A stretch of DNA of 7,808 nt from Pseudaestuariivita sp. (GCA_020629995.1 JAHDCH010000119.1:1-7808); one strand, 5' to 3'. Shown: positions 1-6,241, numbered from the stretch's first letter. The notes: generated from the letters alone by a model not told the origin. Program-made: numbers and translations.

Positions 1-39
1 CCCGCGATGACGCCCGCGCGACGGGGATCTATCGCGCAT
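1..39 (-). CDS. Possible 5' end of a leftward gene, cut by window edge
   Basis: On the minus strand an ATG at 39-37 opens a frame that runs off the left edge after 13 codons (MRDRSPSRGRHRG). An AAGGAG sequence (48-43) lies 3 nt before it, which is strong in sequence but close in spacing. A TATATT hexamer preceded by TGC lies about 38 nt upstream of the start. The fourth codon is AGA, which is rare in such GC-rich genomes and argues slightly against. Two plus-strand frames are also open from the left edge, one stopping at TAA 76-78 (ending LENWLADTLD) and one at TGA 48-50 (ending GIYRAFSP), so a rightward gene ending here is the alternative. No product can be named. Confidence 0.3.
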   Translation of the reverse strand, partial: MRDRSPSRGRHRG

Positions 40-76
40 TTTCTCCTTGAGAACTGGCTCGCGGATACGCTCGATT

Positions 77-85
77 AATATAGCA
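77..85 (-). promoter_or_regulatory. Candidate extended -10 promoter, leftward
   Basis: Read on the minus strand, 85-77 is TGCTATATT: a -10 hexamer matching TATAAT at five of six positions, with the TG of an extended -10 in front. It sits in the only AT-rich stretch of the left end (74-95), and the expected start point would give a leader of about 30 nt before the ATG at 39. No good -35 hexamer is visible at the usual distance. On the plus strand, TTGAGA (47-52) followed by TCGATT (71-76) at 18 nt could be a weak promoter for the SRPBCC gene. Confidence 0.3.
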
Positions 86-138
86 GGATTAACCATGACG
101 CCGGCAGCGGACCGGCAAGGGACAAAGGTGGCAACGAC

Positions 139-606
139 ATGAAATTCACTGGCAAGGAAGACATTGACGCTCCCATCGATGACGTTTTTCGCATGTTGTC
201 GGATTTTGACGCGATGGAGCGCGCGGCCATGCGGCGCGGCGTCGAAGTCAAGCGCGAGGGCGATGCATCCGCGCCTGCGCCGGGCCTGTGCTGGCACATT
301 GCGTTTTCGTTCCGTGGCAAGCCGCGCAAGGCCGATGTGACGCTCAAGGATTTTGATGTGCCGAACGCGCTGCGGTTTGACAGCGATTCGGGCGGGGTCG
401 CGGCGGATGGCTCAATCGAATTGGTGGCCTTGTCGCGCACCCGCACCCGGATGACAGTGGCGGTCGATTTGTCGGCGCAATCCTTGTCGGCGCGCCTGCT
501 GCTGCAATCCCTGAAACTGGCCAAAAGCAATCTGTCGCGCCGGTTCAAGGTGCGGGTCGCCGATTTCGCCAAGGGCATCGAAGATCGCTACAACCGCGGC
601 GCGTGA
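139..606 (+). CDS. SRPBCC (START-like fold) family protein
   Basis: A 155-residue soluble protein with no signal peptide or membrane segment. The N-terminus (KFTGKEDIDAPIDDVFRMLS, residues 2-21) has the form typical of SRPBCC proteins: a first strand followed by a helix starting at a 'P-x-x-x-V-F' turn. Alternating beta segments follow (about 50-110), and a long C-terminal helix (about 112-150) would close the ligand cavity. Family members bind hydrophobic ligands or act as cyclases, but nothing here indicates the ligand, so the biochemical role is unknown. The start is the ATG preceded by AAGGTGG (125-131) at 7 nt. The next gene is co-directional 97 bp downstream; co-transcription is possible but unproven. 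The fold call is fairly safe from the N-terminal pattern and length, whereas the function is open. Confidence 0.85.
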   Translation: MKFTGKEDIDAPIDDVFRMLSDFDAMERAAMRRGVEVKREGDASAPAPGLCWHIAFSFRGKPRKADVTLKDFDVPNALRFDSDSGGVAADGSIELVALSRTRTRMTVAVDLSAQSLSARLLLQSLKLAKSNLSRRFKVRVADFAKGIEDRYNRGA

Positions 607-703
607 CGGCGGACCGGTCACCGTGTCGTGAACGCGGGTTGCGCCGGCCCCTGCGCTGGGCCACGCTGCGCCGACACCTGAACCTTGCCCGGAAGGACCT
701 GCG

Positions 704-1513
704 ATGCGTTCGATGACCCGACTTTTGTCCGCTGCTCTGATCGGCTTCGCGGCACCTTTGTGGGCCCACGAGCTGTGGCTGGAGCCGGCGGACTACCAGA
801 TTGCGCCCGGGTCCCCCCTGGTTGCCGATATCCGGGTTGGCGAAAATATGGACGGCCCGGCCTATTCCTACCTGCCGCGCGATTTCCGGCGGTTCGACCT
901 TGTTCGGAATGGTGCGGTGCAGCCCGTGGAAGGCCGGATGGGCGACCGGCCCGCGCTGCAATCCGAGGCGCCCGGCGAAGGGCTTGTGACACTGGTCTAT
1001 GTCACGCGTGACCTGTCGCTGACCTATACCGATTTCGAAAAATTCGCCAAGTTCGCCCGGCACAAGGATTTCGAAGGCGCGCTTGAGGCGCATGAAACAC
1101 GCGGGCTTAGCAAGGACCGCTTTCGCGAACGCTATGTCCGCTACGCCAAATCGCTGGTTGCGGTGGGCGCAGGGCAGGGCAGCGATGCCGAGGTCGGCCT
1201 CGAGACCGAGATCGTCGCCTTGGCGAACCCCTATACGGATGACGTCTCGGGCGGGATGCCGGTGCGGGTGCTGGACGCCGGTGCACCGCGCGCCGATGCG
1301 CAGGTCGAGCTGTTCTCCAAAGCGCCGGATGGCAGCGTGGTGGTGACATTGCACCGCACAGACAGCGACGGTGTCGCCGTTTTGCCGGTGACGGCGGGCT
1401 GGTCCTATCTGGCTGACGCGGTCGTTCTGCGTCCACTTGATCCTCAGGACGACGGGCCGGTCTGGCTGACGCTCTGGGCCTCGCTCACCTTTGCGGTGCC
1501 GGCGGCAGAGTGA
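704..1513 (+). CDS. Exported DUF4198-family protein (NikK/CbiK-like periplasmic)
   Basis: A 269-residue protein with a clear Sec signal peptide: basic residues in MRSMTR, a hydrophobic core (7-19) and a likely cleavage after Ala21 (PLWA|HELW). The mature protein would then start His-Glu-Leu-Trp, as is characteristic of DUF4198/COG5266 proteins; family members such as NikK are thought to bind Ni or Co partly through that N-terminal histidine. Other family-like features are the RYAKSL segment (146-151), the NPY step (175-177), and a C-terminal Ig-like beta domain (about 183-242) with the 'TDSDGVAVLPVTAGWSYL' pattern. The ATG at 704 has GGAAGGA (691-697) 6 nt upstream, which decides it over the ATG at 713. 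No nickel or cobalt transporter gene is next to it. Assignment to the family is good, but metal binding is an inference. Confidence 0.85.
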   Translation: MRSMTRLLSAALIGFAAPLWAHELWLEPADYQIAPGSPLVADIRVGENMDGPAYSYLPRDFRRFDLVRNGAVQPVEGRMGDRPALQSEAPGEGLVTLVYVTRDLSLTYTDFEKFAKFARHKDFEGALEAHETRGLSKDRFRERYVRYAKSLVAVGAGQGSDAEVGLETEIVALANPYTDDVSGGMPVRVLDAGAPRADAQVELFSKAPDGSVVVTLHRTDSDGVAVLPVTAGWSYLADAVVLRPLDPQDDGPVWLTLWASLTFAVPAAE

Positions 1514-1573
1514 CCGCTTGCCAGCCCCGCGGGCTTGGGTGACAGTGCGCCAAACAGCGGGAGGGGGCCGGAC

Positions 1574-2971
1574 ATGATCGAGACATTGCAATCCATCGTG
1601 GGCGCAGCCCATGTCCTGACCGGGTCCGAAGCTGCTCCGTGGCAAAAAGACTGGGCGGGTGCATACAGATCTTCGCCCTTGTGCGTTGTGCGCCCCGGCT
1701 CGACGGACGAGGTCGCGGCTGTGGTGCGCGCGTGTGCCGAGGCTGGCGTCGCGGTGGTGCCGGTGTCGGGCAACACCGGCCTGACCGGTGCGGCGCAGAA
1801 CGACGGCGCCGTGATGCTGAGCGTCGCGCGCCTGAACCAGATCACCGCGATCAAGCCCGATGCCCGCGTTGCCATCGTGGGGGCGGGCGTCATCCTGTCG
1901 AACCTGCACGACGCCGTGGCCGGGCACGGGCTGATGTTCCCGCTGACGCTGGGCGCGCGCGGCTCCGCGATGATTGGCGGGCTGCTGGGCACCAATGCGG
2001 GCGGGTCGAACGTGCTCAAGTACGGCAATATGCGGGATCTGTGCCTCGGGGTCGAGGTCGTGCTGCCGTCGGGCGAAGTGATGAACCTGATGTCCGAGCT
2101 GCACAAGGACAACTCGGGCTACAACCTGCGCAACCTGATCGTCGGGGCGGAAGGCACGCTGGGGATCGTCACGGCAGCGGTTCTGAAACTGGTGCCGCAG
2201 CCTGCGGCCTATGCCACGGCGATGGTCGCTGTGCGGTCGCTGGACGATGCCTTGGGCCTGCTGAACCGGCTGCAGGTCGAGACGGGCGGCGCGGTCGAAG
2301 CGTTCGAATACATGCCGCGCGTCTACATCGAGCGGCATGTCGAGATCACCGGCAAGCGCGCGCCATTTGGCGACATGCACGATGTCAACCTGCTGGTCGA
2401 GGTTGGCGCAACCGCACCGGCAGATGCGGTCCCGGGCCCCGATGGGGCTGTGCCGGTCGTGGCCCGGTTGGAAGGGATCCTGTCCGGCATGTTCGAAGAC
2501 GGCGCCGTGCTGGACGCCGTGGTTGCGCAAAGCGACGCGCAGCGCACCGAGATGTGGGACCGGCGCGAGGACGCGGCAGAGATCACCTTTGCCACACCAC
2601 CGTTCGTGAACAATGACGTGGCGCTGCCGCTGGAACGCGTCGCGCCATTTCTGGAGCGGATGACGGATCGTCTGGCCGAGATTGACCCGGGCGCGGGCGA
2701 GATGGTCGTCGCGCATCTGGGCGACGGCAACGTGCATTACACCGCCTACATCAGCCGCGACGACAAGGCGCTGTACAACGCGGTGGTCGAGGCGGTTGAG
2801 GACGTGGCGCTTGAGCTGGGCGGATCATTCTCGGCCGAGCACGGCGTGGGCCTGTCCAAGCTGCAATCCATGGCCCGCCGCAAGGACCCGGTGGCGCTGG
2901 ACGTGATGCGCAGCGTCAAGCGCGCCTTGGATCCCAAGGGCATCATGAACCCAGGCAAGGTTCTGCCTTGA
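1574..2971 (+). CDS. FAD-binding oxidoreductase, D-2-hydroxyacid dehydrogenase-like (GlcD/D2HGDH type)
   Basis: A 465-residue flavoenzyme of the VAO/PCMH family. The FAD domain shows PVSGNTGLTGA (63-73), GGLLGTNAGG (135-144) and GAEGTLGIV (191-199). The C-terminal substrate domain carries HLGDGNVH (381-388) and AEHGVG (421-426); in D-2-hydroxyglutarate and D-lactate dehydrogenases the two histidines and this glutamate (here His381, His388, Glu422) bind the active-site metal. The protein ends NPGKVLP, typical of the family. It should oxidise a D-2-hydroxy acid to the 2-oxo acid, passing electrons to a quinone, ETF or cytochrome. D-2-hydroxyglutarate, D-lactate and glycolate cannot be told apart from sequence alone. 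There is no partner GlcE or GlcF gene here, so a single-subunit enzyme is likelier. The ATG at 1574 has GGGAGGGGG about 5 nt upstream; an in-frame TTG at 1535 lacks such a site. Confidence 0.9.
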   Translation: MIETLQSIVGAAHVLTGSEAAPWQKDWAGAYRSSPLCVVRPGSTDEVAAVVRACAEAGVAVVPVSGNTGLTGAAQNDGAVMLSVARLNQITAIKPDARVAIVGAGVILSNLHDAVAGHGLMFPLTLGARGSAMIGGLLGTNAGGSNVLKYGNMRDLCLGVEVVLPSGEVMNLMSELHKDNSGYNLRNLIVGAEGTLGIVTAAVLKLVPQPAAYATAMVAVRSLDDALGLLNRLQVETGGAVEAFEYMPRVYIERHVEITGKRAPFGDMHDVNLLVEVGATAPADAVPGPDGAVPVVARLEGILSGMFEDGAVLDAVVAQSDAQRTEMWDRREDAAEITFATPPFVNNDVALPLERVAPFLERMTDRLAEIDPGAGEMVVAHLGDGNVHYTAYISRDDKALYNAVVEAVEDVALELGGSFSAEHGVGLSKLQSMARRKDPVALDVMRSVKRALDPKGIMNPGKVLP

Positions 2972-2992
2972 GTTTGGCGGTGGGAGCGCCCG

Positions 2993-3114
2993 CCCGGGTC
3001 GAAAATTCTTGATTTTCGACCGCAACCCCTTTTTGGGGGCTCTGCCCGTCGCCCATTGGGCTTGAACCAATGGCGCCACAATGGTCGACCCCGGGATATT
3101 TGAGGCCAGAAGAA
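2993..3114. repeat. Palindrome-rich intergenic element (Roseobacter-type repeat)
   Basis: Nearly the whole spacer between the convergent dehydrogenase and hemC genes is built from inverted repeats. CCCGGGTCGA (2993-3002) is mirrored with one extra C by TCGACCCCGGG (3085-3095), enclosing three smaller hairpins: a 10-bp stem at 2997-3021, CCCC-TTTTT-GGGG (3026-3038) overlapping GGGC-TCT-GCCC (3037-3047), and CCATTGG-N7-CCAATGG (3053-3073). The tail GGGATATTTGAGGCCAGAAG (3093-3112) is a phrase I remember next to similar hairpins in other roseobacter intergenic regions. That memory has not been checked against a database. The architecture itself is read directly from the sequence. Confidence 0.6.
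2997..3021. terminator. Bidirectional terminator-like hairpin between convergent genes
   Basis: GGTCGAAAAT (2997-3006) and ATTTTCGACC (3012-3021) pair perfectly over 10 bp around the loop TCTTG. The A/T-rich top of the stem and the run TTTTT shortly after (3030-3034) suit termination of the rightward dehydrogenase transcript, which ends 25 bp before. The same stem could end the leftward hemC transcript. Neither direction has the classical U-tract immediately after the stem, so termination efficiency is uncertain. Confidence 0.55.
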
Positions 3115-3116
3115 GC

Positions 3117-4064
3117 CTAGGACGTCTTCCAGTCGAAGAAGCCGTCGCCAGCTTGTGACAGGAGTTCGCTGGCAAGATCGCGGCCCATGGCGGCGCCATC
3201 GGAGATGGGGCCGGTGCGGGTGCCGGAGAGGCACTCGGACCCGTCGGTGCGCAGGATTTCCCCGCGCAGCGTGAGAGTACCGCCGTCAAGGGTTGCAAGG
3301 CCCGCGATGGGGGTTTCGCAAGAGCCGTCAAGCGCGCCGAGAAAGGCCCGCTCGGCGGCAAGGCGCTGGCCAGTGGGCGTGTCGTGGATGGCAGACAAAA
3401 GCGCTGAGGTCCGCGCATCGTCGATCCGCTGTTCGATGCCGATGGCGCCCTGAGCGACGGCGGGGAGCATGTCTTCCACCTCGATGGGCGTGGCGGGGAT
3501 CTGATCGATCAAACCAAGGCGGTTGAGACCGGCAGTGGCAAGGAACGTGCAGGCGGCAACGCCGTCCTGTAGCTTTTTCATGCGGGTCTGCACATTGCCG
3601 CGGAATTCACAGATCGGTTGACCGGGGCGGCGATGCAACAGCTGCGCGCGGCGGCGCAGCGAAGACGTGCCGAGGACGGCGTCGGAGGGCAGGTCAGAAA
3701 GGCCCGCATGGGCAAAGCTGACGAAGGCGTCGCGCGGATCTTCGCGCGGCAGGTAGCAGGTGAGGGCGAGGCCACCGGGCTGCTCGACCGGCATGTCCTT
3801 CATCGAATGCACGGCGATGTCGATATCATGCGCCAGCATCGCCTCTTCGATTTCCTTGGTGAACAGGCCCTTGCCGCCGATCTCCTTCAGAGGGCGGTCG
3901 AGAACACGGTCGCCCGTTGTCTTGATCACCACGATTTCAAAGGCCTCGTCGGGCAGGTCGTGGGCGGCGGCGAGGCGCGCGCGGGTCTCGTGTGCCTGCG
4001 CAAGCGCGAGAGGCGATCCACGGGTGCCGATCTTGAGCGGCGCGGAGGGGCTGGGCAGTGTCAT
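3117..4064 (-). CDS. hemC: Hydroxymethylbilane synthase (porphobilinogen deaminase)
   Basis: A 315-residue cytoplasmic enzyme that joins four porphobilinogen units into hydroxymethylbilane in the tetrapyrrole pathway. Domain 1 opens with LKIGTRGSPLALAQA (10-24). KTTGDR (48-53) and GGKGLFTKEIEEA (63-75) follow. HSMKDMP (86-92) holds the catalytic aspartate, Asp90. LGTSSLRRRAQLL (131-143) and EFRGNVQTRMKKL (153-165) carry the arginines that hold substrate carboxylates. Cys249 in GSCETPIAG (247-255) is the expected attachment point of the dipyrromethane cofactor. Length is normal and nothing is missing. The frame stays open upstream for over 200 codons, but that stretch lies antisense to hemE and has no family similarity; the ATG at 4064 fits the family N-terminus. 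No good ribosome binding site precedes it. The gene is divergent from hemE, 81 bp away. Confidence 0.97.
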   Translation of the reverse strand: MTLPSPSAPLKIGTRGSPLALAQAHETRARLAAAHDLPDEAFEIVVIKTTGDRVLDRPLKEIGGKGLFTKEIEEAMLAHDIDIAVHSMKDMPVEQPGGLALTCYLPREDPRDAFVSFAHAGLSDLPSDAVLGTSSLRRRAQLLHRRPGQPICEFRGNVQTRMKKLQDGVAACTFLATAGLNRLGLIDQIPATPIEVEDMLPAVAQGAIGIEQRIDDARTSALLSAIHDTPTGQRLAAERAFLGALDGSCETPIAGLATLDGGTLTLRGEILRTDGSECLSGTRTGPISDGAAMGRDLASELLSQAGDGFFDWKTS

Positions 4065-4071
4065 GCGCCTA

Positions 4072-4100
4072 GGGGTAAAGGTGTCAGGTTGACTTGACAA
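4072..4100 (-). promoter_or_regulatory. Candidate hemC promoter, implying a leaderless mRNA
   Basis: On the minus strand TTGTCA (4100-4095) matches the -35 consensus at five of six positions. A 17-nt spacer leads to TACCCC (4077-4072), a poor -10. The hexamer ends 7 nt before the hemC ATG at 4064, so transcription from it would start at or next to the start codon. This fits the lack of a Shine-Dalgarno sequence before hemC. The weak -10 keeps the confidence low. Confidence 0.35.
4082..4099. promoter_or_regulatory. Candidate operator TGTCA-N8-TGACA (fits PpsR/CrtJ motif TGT-N12-ACA)
   Basis: TGTCAGGTTGACTTGACA has perfect 5-bp inverted arms separated by 8 bp, and so also matches TGT-N12-ACA, the consensus of the photosynthesis regulators PpsR/CrtJ, which control some hem genes in Rhodobacter. 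It covers most of the spacer of the candidate hemC promoter and overlaps the candidate hemE -35, so a bound protein could block both. No regulator gene or phototrophy gene is visible in the window, so the identity of the binding protein is inference. Confidence 0.4.
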
Positions 4101-4121
4101 GTCGGGAGTGCAAGCTAGCAC
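4094..4121 (+). promoter_or_regulatory. Candidate hemE promoter
   Basis: TTGACA (4094-4099) is a perfect -35 hexamer. TAGCAC (4116-4121), 16 nt further on, is a weak -10. A start point near 4128 would leave a leader of about 18 nt containing the ribosome binding site AGGGAAG (4132-4138). The -35 lies inside the dyad GACTT-GAC-AAGTC (4091-4103), whose other strand supplies the candidate hemC -35. Confidence 0.5.
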
Positions 4122-4123
4122 TC
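4106..4123. promoter_or_regulatory. Perfect dyad GAGTGC-N6-GCACTC over the hemE -10
   Basis: GAGTGC (4106-4111) and GCACTC (4118-4123) form an exact inverted repeat around AAGCTA and cover the candidate -10 of hemE. The half-sites equal the core of the HrcA-binding CIRCE element, but in the opposite order and with a shorter centre, so it is not CIRCE. It may be an operator for an unknown regulator. Confidence 0.35.
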
Positions 4124-4145
4124 GGGGCCGAAGGGAAGTGACCGC

Positions 4146-5174
4146 ATGACCAAGACCATTTTGAAAGCGCTGGCAGGTGAAACGCAGGACGTGCCGCCGA
4201 TCTGGATGATGCGGCAGGCCGGGCGGTATCTGCCGGAATATCGGGCCACACGGGCGCAGGCGGGCGATTTTCTGAGCCTTTGCTATAATTCCGAGCTTGC
4301 CGCCGAGGTGACGCTGCAACCGATCCGGCGGTATGGCTTTGATGCGGCGATTCTGTTTGCGGACATCCTGCTGTTGCCGCAGGCTCTGGGCGCGGACCTG
4401 TGGTTCGTGACCGGAGAGGGGCCTCGCCTGTCGACGATCACCAGCGCCGAAGAGCTCGCGCAGCTGAAACCGGTGGACGCCATCGATGAGACGCTGAACC
4501 CGGTCTATGAAACCGTGCGCATCCTCAGCCGCGAATTGCCGCGCGAGACGACGCTGATCGGCTTTGCCGGCGCGCCCTGGACGGTTGCGACCTATATGAT
4601 CGCGGGTCAGGGGACCAAGGATCAGGGTCCGGCACATGCACTGAAGGCGGAAAATCGCGAGGTGTTCGAAGGCATCATCGATCGGCTGACCGAAGGCACG
4701 ATCCACTATCTGTCAAAACAGATCGAAGCGGGCGCCGAAGTGGTCAAGATATTCGACAGCTGGGCCGGATCGCTGAATGGTGAAGACTTTGAAAAATACG
4801 CCGTCGTCCCCGCGCGGCGGATCACGCAGGCGATCAAATCCAAATATCCGGGTGTCCCGGTGATCGGCTTTCCGCGTGAAGCGGGTGACGGATATGTCGG
4901 CTTTCACGCGAAAACCGGTGTGGATTGCGTGGCGCTCGACAATTCGGTGTCAGCGGATTGGGCGGCCGAGCACGTGCAAAGCGCAGGCTGCGTGCAGGGG
5001 AACCTGGCATCAAGCCATATGGTAACCGGAGGGCAAGCGCTGGTCGACGAAACGCGGGCGATCTGCGAGGCGTTCTCGGGCGGGCCGCACATCTTTAACC
5101 TTGGGCACGGGATCACGCCGGATGCGGACCCGGACAATGTCCAGCGCATGATCGACGCGGTGCGCGGCGGATAG
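4146..5174 (+). CDS. hemE: Uroporphyrinogen decarboxylase
   Basis: A 342-residue cytoplasmic TIM-barrel enzyme, usually a homodimer, which removes four acetate carboxyl groups from uroporphyrinogen III to give coproporphyrinogen III. Both family signatures are present: [15 protein letters not shown] (18-32), with the substrate-binding arginines, and [17 protein letters not shown] (138-154). [12 protein letters not shown] (71-82) contains the essential aspartate, Asp73; Tyr150 and His321 (in [10 protein letters not shown]) match the other active-site residues known in the family. Length is normal and no key residue is missing. The ATG at 4146 has AGGGAAG 7 nt upstream. It is divergent from hemC, two trunk-pathway steps earlier (HemD lies between), with a compact shared regulatory spacer. 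No clear terminator follows; only a 5-bp stem, GCAAG/CTTGC (5194-5208), without a U-tract, is seen. Confidence 0.98.
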   Translation: MTKTILKALAGETQDVPPIWMMRQAGRYLPEYRATRAQAGDFLSLCYNSELAAEVTLQPIRRYGFDAAILFADILLLPQALGADLWFVTGEGPRLSTITSAEELAQLKPVDAIDETLNPVYETVRILSRELPRETTLIGFAGAPWTVATYMIAGQGTKDQGPAHALKAENREVFEGIIDRLTEGTIHYLSKQIEAGAEVVKIFDSWAGSLNGEDFEKYAVVPARRITQAIKSKYPGVPVIGFPREAGDGYVGFHAKTGVDCVALDNSVSADWAAEHVQSAGCVQGNLASSHMVTGGQALVDETRAICEAFSGGPHIFNLGHGITPDADPDNVQRMIDAVRGG

Positions 5175-5210
5175 GTGCGCTCTTCACGCGTCGGCAAGCG
5201 CGCCTTGCGG

Positions 5211-5230
5211 GATATGTGCAGATATCTGCA
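5211..5230. promoter_or_regulatory. 14-bp palindrome within a tandem 10-mer, upstream of ABC exporter
   Basis: TGCAGATATCTGCA (5217-5230) is a perfect 14-bp palindrome. The same stretch can be read as two adjacent decamers, GATATGTGCA and GATATCTGCA, differing at one position. It lies 37 bp after hemE and 78 bp before the ABC ATPase start, in a spacer with no gene. This is the shape of an operator for a dimeric regulator, but no clear promoter could be matched to it. Confidence 0.3.
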
Positions 5231-5273
5231 TGGCACCTGTGCAAAGTCGTTGGTTGGCGCGGGGCACGGGGCA

Positions 5274-5294
5274 GGTTAGGTGGAACGCCTGACC
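5274..5294 (+). other. Small inverted repeat before the ABC ATPase start
   Basis: GGTTAGG (5274-5280) and CCTGACC (5288-5294) form a 7-bp stem with one G-U pair around a 7-nt loop, ending 14 nt before the ATG of the ATPase gene. The only Shine-Dalgarno-like bases (AGGTGGA, 5279-5285) are in the 3' end of the left arm and the loop, too far from the ATG for normal use. It may be an mRNA leader hairpin or chance. Confidence 0.2.
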
Positions 5295-5308
5295 AGAACG
5301 TGTGACCC

Positions 5309-6241
5309 ATGACCCCGATTGTAGACGTATCAAACCTGCGCAAGACCTATGACGGCGGCTTCGAGGCCCTGAAGGGCGTGAACCTTGCCATCGAGCAAGG
5401 CGAAATCCTTGCCTTGCTGGGACCCAATGGCGCGGGCAAGACCACGCTGATTTCCACCATCTGCGGGATCACCCGCGCGACCGCAGGCCACGTGCGCGTA
5501 GGCGGGTTCGACAATGTGACCGACTTTCGCCGCGCCCGCGCATTGATCGGCCTTGTCCCGCAGGAAATCGCGCTGGAGCCGTTCGAGACCGTGTGGAACA
5601 CGGTGTCGCTGACCCGTGGCCTTTATGGCAAGCCAAGGGATGACGCGCATCTCGAGAAGGTGCTGAAACAGCTGAGCCTGTGGGACAAGAAAGACGCCCG
5701 CACGATGGAGCTGTCGGGCGGCATGAAGCGCCGGGTGCTGATCGCCAAGGCGCTCAGCCATGCGCCCCGCGTTCTGTTTCTGGACGAGCCGACTGCGGGC
5801 GTGGACGTCGATCTGCGCCGCGACATGTGGGAAACGGTCAAGCAGCTGAAAGAGGACGGTGTCACCACCATCCTCACCACCCACTATATCGAAGAAGCCG
5901 AAGCCATCGCCGACCGCATCGGGGTGATCCGCAAGGGTGAAATCCTGCTGGTCGAGGACAAGCAGACGCTGATGCGGCGCATGGCGCAAAAGGAACTGCG
6001 GATTGACCTGGTGCAGCCGGTGGCAGACCTGCCCGCGGCGCTGGCCGGGGACAACCTGCGCCTGACGGATGACGGGCACGCGCTGATCTACACGTACGAC
6101 ACCACCGGTGAGCGGACCGGCATCACCCGCCTTCTGGCCGCGCTGTCGGATGCGGGGCTGGCGATGAAAGACCTCAGCACCACGCAATCCAGCCTCGAAG
6201 ACATCTTTGTCGGCCTTGTGAAAGAGGAGGACGCGGCATGA
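5309..6241 (+). CDS. ABC-2 type exporter, ATP-binding subunit (CcmA/YadG-like)
   Basis: A 310-residue cytoplasmic ATPase that should power the membrane protein encoded next. All nucleotide-binding motifs are intact: Walker [10 protein letters not shown] (38-46), Q-loop Gln85 in LVPQE, signature LSGGMKRR (135-142), Walker B VLFLDEP (155-161), D-loop AGVD (163-166) and H-loop His192. About 100 residues after the H-loop form the accessory C-terminal region usual in drug- and polysaccharide-type COG1131 ATPases, ending [10 protein letters not shown] (294-303). No membrane segment is present. The start follows the family N-terminus ([11 protein letters not shown]); the ribosome binding site is weak. 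The stop codon overlaps the permease start as ATGA, indicating translational coupling. The cargo cannot be told from sequence; the closest familiar pair is E. coli YadG/YadH, itself of uncertain substrate. Confidence 0.95.
   Translation: MTPIVDVSNLRKTYDGGFEALKGVNLAIEQGEILALLGPNGAGKTTLISTICGITRATAGHVRVGGFDNVTDFRRARALIGLVPQEIALEPFETVWNTVSLTRGLYGKPRDDAHLEKVLKQLSLWDKKDARTMELSGGMKRRVLIAKALSHAPRVLFLDEPTAGVDVDLRRDMWETVKQLKEDGVTTILTTHYIEEAEAIADRIGVIRKGEILLVEDKQTLMRRMAQKELRIDLVQPVADLPAALAGDNLRLTDDGHALIYTYDTTGERTGITRLLAALSDAGLAMKDLSTTQSSLEDIFVGLVKEEDAA

Noticed and set aside
646..662. Hairpin GGCCC-N7-GGGCC between the SRPBCC and DUF4198 genes
   Set aside because: Only 5 bp and without a U-tract; short GC stems like this are expected by chance at this base composition.
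1520..1536. Hairpin AGCCC-CGC-GGGCT between the DUF4198 and dehydrogenase genes
   Set aside because: A 5-bp stem with no T-run after it; not sufficient to call a terminator.
1535..1573. Upstream TTG start for the dehydrogenase
   Set aside because: It lacks a ribosome binding site, while the ATG at 1574 has a strong purine-rich one and gives a normal family N-terminus.
545..2737. Very long minus-strand open frame (730 codons) across the SRPBCC, DUF4198 and dehydrogenase genes
   Set aside because: It is antisense to three well-supported genes and its translation is rich in Arg, His and Gln with no recognisable motif, as expected from high-GC codon bias.
4106..4141. CIRCE (HrcA) element near hemE
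   Set aside because: The half-site TAGCACTC is present at 4116-4123, but no matching GAGTGCTA follows after 9 bp; the other half lies on the wrong side.
4065..4706. Upstream extension of the hemC frame by 214 codons
   Set aside because: It runs antisense through the spacer and hemE, has no family similarity, and the known HemC N-terminus begins just after the ATG at 4064.
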